Origin: Phycisphaeraceae bacterium
Lineage (GTDB): Bacteria; Planctomycetota; Phycisphaerae; Phycisphaerales; SM1A02
Direction: 5' to 3'
DNA: 64,000 nucleotides
NCBI GenBank assembly: GCA_015709595.1
Contig: CP054178.1
Location: 1,865,205 to 1,929,204, forward strand
Shown here piece by piece: positions 34,955-43,017 of this stretch. The position numbers were made by a program, and so were the translations under genes. How positions within the stretch are numbered: the stretch's first letter is position 1; each line of letters opens with the position of its first letter. The notes beneath the pieces were generated by a model. It searched no databases, had not been told where the DNA came from, and was given only the letters and a program-made list of their open reading frames with translations.

Positions 34955-35695
34955 ATGCTCAGCATTCCGCAGATTCGGCACCTGGTCGACGCCCGTGCCT
35001 ACGAGCGGCTGATCGACCGCGTGCTCACCAGCGGTCGCAGCGGCAACCTGTCGGTGCGTCTGCGTCTGGGCGCGCCGCAGGCCCAGCCGCCCGCCGCGCT
35101 GGGGCTCGCGCTGCAGCGCGTGGTGGAGCTGACCTACGGCCCTACGCCCCTGGCGGCGGATCTGGCCACGCGGATCATCCACCTGCAGCGCGCCGACGGC
35201 CTCTTCGGAGGGGAAGCGGCTGAGAGCGACGCGCCGCCGGAGTCGGGTGATCGGCACACCCTCACCTCGACGCCGGAGGGTGACCGGCCTGTCGGATCGG
35301 TCGGCGGCGTGAGCGGGTCGTTCGCATTCCCCGGCGGGTCACGGGCGAGCGCGGCGGCGTCAGGGGCGGAGCCGGTCTCGCCGGCCGCCACCGCGGCGGC
35401 TCTGCGCGGGTTGATCGAGCATCGGCGCCAGCGGGTCGAGTCCGGCGCCGCGCCCGACCCGGTGGTCGAGGCATCCATCGACCGGGCGCTCTTCGCCCTT
35501 GCCCAGCGTCAGCAGTGGAACGGCCTGATCGGCGAGGACGCGGTGGAGGGGGCCATCGTCCTCTGGCAGCTGGGCGGCGTGCCGCGATTCCGTCAGGCGG
35601 TGCGCTTCGCCGATCTGTGCGAGGCCGTGGACACCGTGGGCGAAGGCGTCGTGACGCACGAACTGGCCCGACTGGCGCACGCGATGGCCGCGTGA
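34955..35695 (+). CDS. Helical protein of unknown function
   Basis: The 246-residue product starts at MLSIPQIRHLVDAR (GGGAG eight bases upstream). It has no signal peptide or membrane segment. The middle (about residues 85-145) is a low-complexity Gly/Ser/Ala-rich insertion between two helical parts, LATRIIHLQRADGLFGGE and SIDRALFALAQRQQWNGLIGEDAVEGAIVLWQL. The phrase LQRADGLFGG and the repeated helices are reminiscent of alpha/alpha-toroid repeats, but I do not recognise a family. It converges on the addA gene with only 19 bp between the stops. Confidence 0.7.
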   Translation: MLSIPQIRHLVDARAYERLIDRVLTSGRSGNLSVRLRLGAPQAQPPAALGLALQRVVELTYGPTPLAADLATRIIHLQRADGLFGGEAAESDAPPESGDRHTLTSTPEGDRPVGSVGGVSGSFAFPGGSRASAAASGAEPVSPAATAAALRGLIEHRRQRVESGAAPDPVVEASIDRALFALAQRQQWNGLIGEDAVEGAIVLWQLGGVPRFRQAVRFADLCEAVDTVGEGVVTHELARLAHAMAA

Positions 35696-35714
35696 GCAGC
35701 GCCTGCTGTTGGTC

Positions 35715-38700
35715 CTACGTCACCGGGGTCACGACGCCCGGATGGACGTAGACCAGCACCAGACCCACCGCGGATTCGTCGATCCCCAGCAGCGACGCGG
35801 CGGCGGCGCGATAGTCCAGCATCTGCCGCCGGTAGCGGGCGGCGTGGGCGGTCGCTTCCGCCGCATCGACGGCGTCGGTCTTGAAGTCGATGACCCGCGC
35901 CGCCACGTATCGGCCCGCCTCGTCCTGCGTCGCTTCCAGTCGGTCGATCGTGCCCTGCTGGATGACGCCGTCGTGCTCGCGCACGAACCGCCGCTCGCGC
36001 CAGACGCGGCGGACGGCGGGGTGAGCCGCGACTTCCGGGTTCCGGGTTCCCGGTTCCGGGCCGACGGCCGACGGCTGATGGCTGACGGCTCGCTCCAGCA
36101 CCCCGCGCACGGGCGGCTTCTCCAGCGCGGCGCGGAACGAGGCGATCGACCGATCAATCCACGCTTCGCCGCGCCGGGGCAGGACTCGCGCCACGATTCG
36201 CCGCAGCACGGCGTCTTCCGGAACTCCATCCTCGATCCATTCGACCTGCTCGAACATCGCGTGCATGGCGGTGCCGAGGTCGAGGGCATCCTGATCCGGC
36301 AGGCGGAACGGCTCGGCGCTCGTGGACGGGGGGACGAGCGTTTCCGTCTCCGCGGAAGGGCTGGCGGCGGACGCGACGGCGGCGCGTCGGGGGGGCGCCA
36401 GCGGAATCGCCGTACTCGCCTCGTCGAGCGCGTCGGGAGACGCCGCCATCGGTTCCCGAGTCGCCCTCGCGCGCGCCAGGTGATCGAGGAAGCCGGGGTC
36501 GCCTGACTCATGCACGAGTTCACCCGGCTTGCGCCCGCGGTCCGGGGCCAGGGCCGCCAGCAGCAGGGCGGCGTGGGAGCACTTCGGGGCGCGCTTCACC
36601 GGGCCGTCGATCAGCATGAACAGTCCGCCGATCGCCCGCGTCATCGCCACGTAGAGCACGGCGAGCGACTCGCGCGCCAGCCGCTGCTTCGTGGATTCGT
36701 GCAGAGTCCGCAGGTCATCGAAGTGCCCCCACTGATCCTCCGACACCCAGCGGGTGATGCGCGTGACCGGCCCGCCCGGCCCGGACCGCTCCACCGCCAC
36801 CAGCGCGTTGTCGGTGCGGATCAGCCGGCCATCAAGATCGGGCAGGATGACCAGGTCGAACTCCAGTCCCTTGGACTTGTGGATGGTCATCACCTCCACG
36901 CGCGCCGACATGGGATCGGCGACGGCGGTGGTCTCGACCAGCCGGATGAAGTCGTCCAGTCGCGGCGTGGGCCGGGCGTCGAACGCGGCGGCCAGTTCGA
37001 CCAGCTCGTGCAGACGCCGCAGCTCGCGGGCGTCGCACGATGGCGCCAGCAGCCGCACCCAGCGGGCGATGGTGCGCGCCAGGCCGTGCTCCAGCACCAG
37101 GCGTCGGATGTGGCGGGAGAGCGCCGCGGCGCGGGCGGGAGAGGGGAGCGCCGCGCTGCGAGCACCGCGTGGTGCGTGCTGAGTGCTCAGCGGCGAATCA
37201 GCCGCCGGCGGCCGGTCGTCGCCTGTCGGCGTGGGCGTCTGACCGTCGGCCCCCGATCTCCGATCTCCGATCTCCTGCTCACCCCCGGCAGATGGCAGGC
37301 GGCTGGCGGCTGATGACGCCCCATGCAGCACCGTCCACAGGGGCGAACTTCCCACGTGGAACGACGCGATGGTGTGATCGGGATGCTCCGCCAGGCGCAG
37401 GGCGTCGAGCACGGCGTTGACGGGCGCGGCGTCGGTGAGCGGGCCGCCGCCCCGGCCTGTGGCGCGCACGCCCATCGAGGTGAGTTCGTTGAGAATCCGG
37501 CCCACGGCCTTGTTGGATCGCGTCAGCACGCCGATCGAGAGTTCGGGTTGCCGCCGGTGCAGGTCGCGCGCCAGTTCCGCCGCCTGTCGCAGTCGCGCGG
37601 GCTCAGCCCGTTCACTGTCTTCCACGGCTCGGCAGACGCGCAGCTCCACGCGCCCGGGCAGACGCCGGTTCTTCTCCACGGCGGCGTGCTCGTGGAACGT
37701 CGCGTCCCACGCGGCGGCGGCCTCGGCGAACTCGGCCATCACGGGATTCGACGCGACGGCGGTGAAGACGCGATTCACCGCGTCGATCACCACCGGCGAA
37801 GAGCGCCACGACCTGTCCAGCGAGTCGGACCGGATGGACGGGAACAGGTCCGGCAGTCGCTCCAGCAGGTCGGGCGCCGCGTCGCGCCAGCCGTAGATGG
37901 ACTGCTTGACGTCGCCCACGCAGAAGAAGGTGCGCGAGCCGTCGTAGGTGGCCAGCACCTCGCGGGCGATGGGCATGAGGGCCCGCCACTGCTCCACGCT
38001 GGTGTCCTGCATCTCATCGAGCAGCAGGTGCTGCACGCGGGCGTCGAGCCGGAAGTAGATGTCGTTCAGTTCCAGGGAATCGGCGCGCCCGGCGATGGCC
38101 GCGGTCAGGTCGCCGAAGGTGATGGCCCGCGCCGCCCGCCTCGCGTCCAGGGCGGCGGCGTCGTACCGCTCCAGCAGGTCGCGCGTGGCCAGGGTGCGCG
38201 AGCGGATGGCGTTGCGGACCACGGCCCGCGCGTGCCGGATGAGCGGCGCGTAGGCGTCCACCAGCAGGCGGTCGATGGGTTTGCGGTAGTACACCGCTTC
38301 GCGGAGCGCGACGGGTTTCGCCAGACCGCTGTTGAGGAACGTCGCCCAGTCATCCGCCAGCCCGGGGGCGCAGGCGGCCAGCTGCGACAGGTTCTTCTCC
38401 AGCGCGGCGCGGTGACGCTTGTCGGGATGCGCGGCGTGCTCGCCGGCCGCCTCGAGCGACGCGACGGCGCGCCGCAGCGCCTCGTCATCCAGCGTCGACG
38501 TGTGTGGAATCGTGTCCCATGCCTGGCGCGGGGCCTCGACGAAAAGCCCGTGCAGGCCCGTGACGGCGCGCTCGATCTCGTCCATCACGCCCCGGTCGGC
38601 CCGGCCTTCGATGAACTCGCGCAGCAGGTCGATGAGCCGCTGGGAGTCGCCGTCGGCCAGCATCAGCCGGATGGCGTCGCGCGTGAGCAGGCGCTCGCGC

Positions 38701-39134
38701 TCGCCCTCGACGATGTCAGGCGCGGGCGGCAGGTCGAGCGAGAGCGCAAAGCAGCGCACGATGCCCGCGAAGAAACTGTCGATGGTGCGCACCTGCAGGG
38801 CGTGCAGGTCGCGCGTCAGCGATCCGAGCAGACCGCGCAGGCGCGCGGGCGACAGGTCCGGGTGCGGCCCGTCATCGAGTTCGACCTGCATCGAGGCCGC
38901 CAGCGCGTCGCGCTCGCGTTCATCCACGCACGCCCTGGCCAGGCGGGCGAGGATGCGGTCGCGGATCTCGCCCGCCGCGGCGCGGGTGAAGGTGGTGGCG
39001 AGGATCGAGCCCGGACGCGCCCCGGCCGCGAGGAGCGCCAGGTAGCGGCTGCTGAGCCGGTATGTCTTGCCCGAACCCGCGGAGGCCAGGATGCTCACGT
39101 GCCCGGCGCCGCGGGCGGATGCGGAAGCGCTCAT
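35715..39134 (-). CDS. addA: AddA-like helicase-nuclease subunit (UvrD/SF1 helicase with C-terminal PD-(D/E)XK nuclease)
   Basis: The 1139-residue product has Walker A ILASAGSGKTYRLSSR, helicase motif Ia TTFTRAAAGEIRDRI, Walker B LLLDEMQDTSVEQW and motif III ADGSRTFFCVGDVKQSIYGWRDA-type sequence. Later motifs VMTIHKSKGLEFDLVIL and RESLAVLYVAMTRAI are also present. The C-terminal nuclease shows the D-x-K core VIDFKTDAVD and the QxxxY motif QMLDYRAAAA. With AddB it processes double-strand breaks for recombination, a RecBCD substitute. Its ATG overlaps the stop of the AddB gene (ATGA), so AddB and AddA are made together. An in-frame low-complexity insertion (36031-36092) and another (37171-37285) interrupt it. 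Confidence 0.9.
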   Translation of the reverse strand: MSASASARGAGHVSILASAGSGKTYRLSSRYLALLAAGARPGSILATTFTRAAAGEIRDRILARLARACVDERERDALAASMQVELDDGPHPDLSPARLRGLLGSLTRDLHALQVRTIDSFFAGIVRCFALSLDLPPAPDIVEGERERLLTRDAIRLMLADGDSQRLIDLLREFIEGRADRGVMDEIERAVTGLHGLFVEAPRQAWDTIPHTSTLDDEALRRAVASLEAAGEHAAHPDKRHRAALEKNLSQLAACAPGLADDWATFLNSGLAKPVALREAVYYRKPIDRLLVDAYAPLIRHARAVVRNAIRSRTLATRDLLERYDAAALDARRAARAITFGDLTAAIAGRADSLELNDIYFRLDARVQHLLLDEMQDTSVEQWRALMPIAREVLATYDGSRTFFCVGDVKQSIYGWRDAAPDLLERLPDLFPSIRSDSLDRSWRSSPVVIDAVNRVFTAVASNPVMAEFAEAAAAWDATFHEHAAVEKNRRLPGRVELRVCRAVEDSERAEPARLRQAAELARDLHRRQPELSIGVLTRSNKAVGRILNELTSMGVRATGRGGGPLTDAAPVNAVLDALRLAEHPDHTIASFHVGSSPLWTVLHGASSAASRLPSAGGEQEIGDRRSGADGQTPTPTGDDRPPAADSPLSTQHAPRGARSAALPSPARAAALSRHIRRLVLEHGLARTIARWVRLLAPSCDARELRRLHELVELAAAFDARPTPRLDDFIRLVETTAVADPMSARVEVMTIHKSKGLEFDLVILPDLDGRLIRTDNALVAVERSGPGGPVTRITRWVSEDQWGHFDDLRTLHESTKQRLARESLAVLYVAMTRAIGGLFMLIDGPVKRAPKCSHAALLLAALAPDRGRKPGELVHESGDPGFLDHLARARATREPMAASPDALDEASTAIPLAPPRRAAVASAASPSAETETLVPPSTSAEPFRLPDQDALDLGTAMHAMFEQVEWIEDGVPEDAVLRRIVARVLPRRGEAWIDRSIASFRAALEKPPVRGVLERAVSHQPSAVGPEPGTRNPEVAAHPAVRRVWRERRFVREHDGVIQQGTIDRLEATQDEAGRYVAARVIDFKTDAVDAAEATAHAARYRRQMLDYRAAAASLLGIDESAVGLVLVYVHPGVVTPVT
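36031..36092. repeat. Direct-repeat tract inside addA coding sequence
   Basis: Tandem 8-9-bp near-repeats (ttccgggttccgggttcccgg) are followed by ggccgacggctgatggctga. The second part is identical to a tract in addB over 23 bp (36063-36085 versus 41119-41141), and in both proteins the frame gives SHQPSAVG. The first part matches tracts at 7111 and 17150. Confidence 0.7.
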
Positions 39135-42100
39135 GGCTCGTCCCCCTCCGGGCCGGCGGCCTCCTCGTCATCCGCGTCGTCCTCGGTGACGGCGGCGAAG
39201 ACCGTGGCGTGACAGATCGCCGCGAAGGGGTCGGGCGAGGGCGGCGTGCGGCTGATCGGAAACCGGCCTTCCCGCACCGCCTTCACGATGCGCCGGGCTT
39301 CCTCCACCGCGTCGGCCCGTTCCTGCGGCGACCACTCGGCCACGAGCAGCCCGGCGTCATCCTGCCGGCGGGGCAGCACGAAGTAGGCCAGCCGCGTGGA
39401 CTGGGGCGTCGCCCCGGGCTGGACGAACGTCCGGTACAGGTGTTCATACAAGGGCAACTGCAGGTCGGTCCACCGACCGTCGCGCCGCGGGCCGTGGGTG
39501 CGTTCGGGCTTCTCACCCGATTCCGACGACTTGTAGTCGATGAGCAGCCATTCTTCGCCGCGGCGATCGACGCGGTCGATGCGGGCGGTGAGGGGCATCG
39601 GCTCCTGTCCGGGCACGTCCAGCACCGCGTTGTCGGGCAGTGGGAACTCGACGCACTCGATCTCCCACCCATCGCGCCGATGGGCCGCCTGGGCGCGGGC
39701 GAAGGCCTCCAGCCGCTGCGTCAGGCGCGCCAGCTGCACCCGAACCGCGGGCATGGGGTCGTCACCATAGGTCGCGCGGGCGCGTTCTCGAAGGGCCTCG
39801 CGCAGCGCCTCGGCGATGGGCTCGGCGCGGGTGGCGTGACGCAGCGCCTGGTCCTCGCCCACCAGCCGAAGCACGCCGTGCAGCAGCGAGCCGAAGTGCA
39901 GCGGGTCGAGTTCATCCGCCCGGTCGCCCGCTTCCTTCAGCCCCAGCATCTGCCCGAGCCAGAAGCGGTAGGGGCAGGCGAGATACGCCTTGAACTGCGT
40001 GACCCGCAGACGCGGCACGTGAATCGGACCCGCGGGGGGGTCGGGCACGACGAAAGCCGAACCGGCGCCGGCCCGCGGCGCGCCCAGCGGCGCCGGCCAC
40101 GACCGCGCGTGAGCCCCGTCCGTCAGCAGCAGCACGCGCTGGGGCAGCTCCTGCGGCGGCACGGCCAGCAGCAGGCGGCTGGGCGGAAGCGGCTCGCCCT
40201 GAGCGTCGTGCCTTCCGAGAATCACGGTGAAGGACGCGCGCGATCGACGCATCGCCTCCAGCAGGTAGGCGTCGCGCGCCAGGCGGCGGCGATTGTCGAG
40301 CAGACCCAGCCGCCCGCGCAGTCCGTCGGGCAGGAAGGGATCGGCGGTGACCGCCGCGGGCACGCGCCCGTCGTTGAACCCCGTGACGATGACGTGCTCC
40401 GACGGGTCGAGGTGCAGCTCCAGCCAGCCCACCGCGTCGATCTGCCCGGCCCGCACGGGCCAGGGCGCCGACTGACGCGCCGCGATTGACAGCGCCAGCC
40501 GCAGCGCCTGGGCGCCGGAGACCCGCGCCTGCAGGAAGTTCGGAATCTGACGCAGCGATCGACACGCGTCGCGGATCGCGTCGCCAGCGGCTCGCGTGGT
40601 CGGGTCGAGGTCGAACCCGACATACACGCGGTTGAGCACGGTCATGATGGCGCCGGTCCAGTCGCCGAGCGCGGCGGGGGGGCCGTCGATCGATGCGCTG
40701 AGCGAGGCGACCGCCTCGCGCACGCACCGCAGGCGATGCTGCGTCGCGTCATCGCCCGGGGGCTGGCCATCCAGCCGATCGTGCAGGTGATCGGAGAATG
40801 ACTGGTCGAGGAGCGACAGGATGCCGCGGCGCTCGGGGCGGCGGGGCGTCTCATCGGTGTTGTGGTCGTGCGACACTCCCGTAGCGGCTTCGTCTTCCTG
40901 GTCGTCCCCCGGATCACCCCCGCGGCCGACGGCGGACAACTCACCATTCAGCCAGCGCTCCATGTCCGGATGCCTCACCAGCGCGGCGAGGTGCGCGAAG
41001 CGCGGTTCCGCCAGCCAGCGCTGCAGCGCATCGAGCAGGCGCCACGGTCCGGTGCGCTCCAGCGGTGTGCCGGGCGCGAGATGGATGAACAGGGGTTGTG
41101 TGCATTCAGTGTTCGGCTGACGGCCGACGGCTGATGGCTGATGGCTGATGGCCGCCACCTCCTCCGCGGCGCGCGAGATGGGTTCGCCCAGCGATTCATC
41201 GCCAAGCCCGATGATGACCTGGTCCGGGCGCAATCCGTCGGTGCGCCTCGACAGGGCGGCGAGGGTCCGGATCGCCGCCTGCGCCTGGTCGCGCGGTCGG
41301 TCGCACAGGATGATCGACTCGCGCGGCAGGTCGATGGTCGCCTCGGCCCACGGCTCGGGGCGCACGCAGCCGAGATCATCGAAGCGATCCGCGAGCGACG
41401 GCGGTGCGTGGATCAGGGCGTCGGCGCGGTCCGCGAACGCGGTCACGACGGCCCGCTGCACGCGAGTCAGTTCCGCCACGCCGAGCAGGACAAGCCGCGC
41501 GGGCTGCGGTGTTTCCCGCGTCGACCGGGAGCCGCCACGCGACAACCGCTCCATTACCGCCTCATCGGGATCCGCCAGCCCGCACGCGGCGAGGTGCTCG
41601 ATCACTCCGGCGCGCAGGGCGTCGAGCGTCCGCCAGCGCGTCACTTCGGCGTCGAGAGCGAGTTCCTCGCAGGCCTGGATCACGCGGTCGAAGGCGACCT
41701 GTTCGCCGCCCAGTTCGCGGTGAATGTCGGCCAGCATCGTGGCGATCTCGTGCCACCCGGGGTGGTCCGACTCGTCAGGCGGGCGGCGCATCAGGCCGCG
41801 GGCCAGGTCGCGCCGCGTTCGCAGCACGTGCATCCACGCGAGCACGCGCTCGATGTGGGTGGCGACCGGGCGATCGAAGCCCAGCGCCGCCTCCGCCAGC
41901 GCGCTGGGGGTGACGACGCGGGGCGGGGCGAGCGGGATCGACCGGTCCCGCGACGCTTCCAGCAGCGTTCGCAGCAGCAGCCGTCCGGCCCGGGCGCCGG
42001 GCGTCACCACCAGCCACTCGCCCAGTTCTCCAGGCGTGTCCGCGTGGTCGAGCAGCCACGCGCCCGCCTGCGGCAGGCAGGGTTGCGACCAGTCGAGCCA

Positions 42101-42148
42101 GTGACGCCGGATCATGGCCGCATCGTAGCGACCGGGCGGCTCGATCAC
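39131..42148 (-). CDS. addB: AddB-like helicase-nuclease subunit with C-terminal PD-(D/E)XK nuclease
   Basis: The 1005-residue product begins with the degenerate helicase-like VVTPGARAGRLLLRTLLE and ends with a nuclease of the RecB family: VTQFKAYLACPYRFWLG, LLIDYKSSESG and the QxxxY motif DLQLPLYEHLY. It is the AddB partner of the downstream AddA. Classical AddB enzymes hold a 4Fe-4S cluster with one Cys before and three after the nuclease; here only LACPY and a lone Cys at AAICHATVF are visible, so the cluster is probably absent. The GTG at 42148 overlaps the preceding stop (GTGA), favouring it over the ATG at 42115. A repeat-derived insertion (ISHQPSAVG) lies near the middle. Confidence 0.85.
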   Translation of the reverse strand: MIEPPGRYDAAMIRRHWLDWSQPCLPQAGAWLLDHADTPGELGEWLVVTPGARAGRLLLRTLLEASRDRSIPLAPPRVVTPSALAEAALGFDRPVATHIERVLAWMHVLRTRRDLARGLMRRPPDESDHPGWHEIATMLADIHRELGGEQVAFDRVIQACEELALDAEVTRWRTLDALRAGVIEHLAACGLADPDEAVMERLSRGGSRSTRETPQPARLVLLGVAELTRVQRAVVTAFADRADALIHAPPSLADRFDDLGCVRPEPWAEATIDLPRESIILCDRPRDQAQAAIRTLAALSRRTDGLRPDQVIIGLGDESLGEPISRAAEEVAAISHQPSAVGRQPNTECTQPLFIHLAPGTPLERTGPWRLLDALQRWLAEPRFAHLAALVRHPDMERWLNGELSAVGRGGDPGDDQEDEAATGVSHDHNTDETPRRPERRGILSLLDQSFSDHLHDRLDGQPPGDDATQHRLRCVREAVASLSASIDGPPAALGDWTGAIMTVLNRVYVGFDLDPTTRAAGDAIRDACRSLRQIPNFLQARVSGAQALRLALSIAARQSAPWPVRAGQIDAVGWLELHLDPSEHVIVTGFNDGRVPAAVTADPFLPDGLRGRLGLLDNRRRLARDAYLLEAMRRSRASFTVILGRHDAQGEPLPPSRLLLAVPPQELPQRVLLLTDGAHARSWPAPLGAPRAGAGSAFVVPDPPAGPIHVPRLRVTQFKAYLACPYRFWLGQMLGLKEAGDRADELDPLHFGSLLHGVLRLVGEDQALRHATRAEPIAEALREALRERARATYGDDPMPAVRVQLARLTQRLEAFARAQAAHRRDGWEIECVEFPLPDNAVLDVPGQEPMPLTARIDRVDRRGEEWLLIDYKSSESGEKPERTHGPRRDGRWTDLQLPLYEHLYRTFVQPGATPQSTRLAYFVLPRRQDDAGLLVAEWSPQERADAVEEARRIVKAVREGRFPISRTPPSPDPFAAICHATVFAAVTEDDADDEEAAGPEGDEP
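41108..41152. repeat. Direct-repeat tract inside addB coding sequence
   Basis: Consists of ggctga/gcctga-type 7-8-bp units ending in tandem ctgatgg copies. It shares 23 bp exactly with addA at 36063-36085 and encodes the same octapeptide. It inserts in frame in a region with no conserved motif. Confidence 0.7.
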
Positions 42149-42918
42149 CCCGGCGGCGAGGTGCGCTCCGCGGCCTTCCGGCGCTCGTGGTCACGCGGAC
42201 TTCCGTCAGGCCTGGTGCGGCAGGTAAAGAGCACGCCATCGGGCTCCAGTTCGACGGCGAACACTTCGACCACCCGCCCGTCGGCGAGCTCGATGACCGG
42301 CTCGATGGTCTGACGCCCGAAGAAGAGGTCGGTGAGGAACGTGAGATCGTCCTCCTCCACCTCTTCGCCCAAGGCGCCGCGCAGGGCCGACAGCACGCGA
42401 TCGGCCGCGAAGCCGGGAATGGCCAGCCGCCCGATGGCGACGCGGTCGGTGACGAGACGCAACTGCCCCTCGTCGATGGTCGGCGTGACGCGCAGGGTGA
42501 GCACACGCCCGCCAAGACGATCCATCACCTGAATGCCCACGTGCAGTCCGTCGAGGCCGGCCGACACCTGCGGCACGCTGACGCCTTCCGGCCAGGGCTC
42601 GCCCGTTTCGTGCTCCATCCATCCGGGCAGGTTGGCCGCCAGCCAGGCGTTCATGTCCTCGTTGCGCAGGCGGAATCGCCAGGCGTCGTCCGGTTCACGG
42701 ATCTTGTGGAGCTGTTCGAGCACGAACATCTCGGTGCGTCCGCCCGATTCGCGCACGGAAGCGTCGGTGCGGCTGGGGGGCGCCCACCAGCGGGGATCGG
42801 ACTCGATGGCCCACCATCCCCAACCCGCGACGACGCCGAGCAGGAGCAGCACGATCATCAGCCGCCGCGCGAAGCGGCGAACGCGAGCACGCCGGAATGA
42901 TGACGTTGTCCGGGCCAT
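42145..42918 (-). CDS. Single-pass membrane protein of unknown function, first gene before addB-addA
   Basis: A 257-residue product with a basic N-terminus and one membrane segment (LMIVLLLLGVVAGWGWWAI), then a soluble part of about 200 residues. That part has strand-rich sequence LDGLHVGIQVMDRLGGRVLTLRVTPTIDEGQL and the C-terminal VIELADGRVVEVFAVELEPDGVLF. The pattern suggests a periplasmic beta-rich domain. I do not recognise a family. It overlaps addB by 4 bp (GTGA), so it is probably in the same operon, which is odd for a DNA-repair unit. The start at 42918 is preferred over an ATG four codons earlier, without a strong reason. Confidence 0.7.
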   Translation of the reverse strand: MARTTSSFRRARVRRFARRLMIVLLLLGVVAGWGWWAIESDPRWWAPPSRTDASVRESGGRTEMFVLEQLHKIREPDDAWRFRLRNEDMNAWLAANLPGWMEHETGEPWPEGVSVPQVSAGLDGLHVGIQVMDRLGGRVLTLRVTPTIDEGQLRLVTDRVAIGRLAIPGFAADRVLSALRGALGEEVEEDDLTFLTDLFFGRQTIEPVIELADGRVVEVFAVELEPDGVLFTCRTRPDGSPRDHERRKAAERTSPPG

Positions 42919-43017
42919 GCGACCCAGCATGGTATTCGGTTGTCGGCGGTCGGTTGCCGGTGAACGGCGTGGACCTTCGACGTCCACCGTTCCGCACCTT
43001 CCGCGGCGCGCGGCGGG

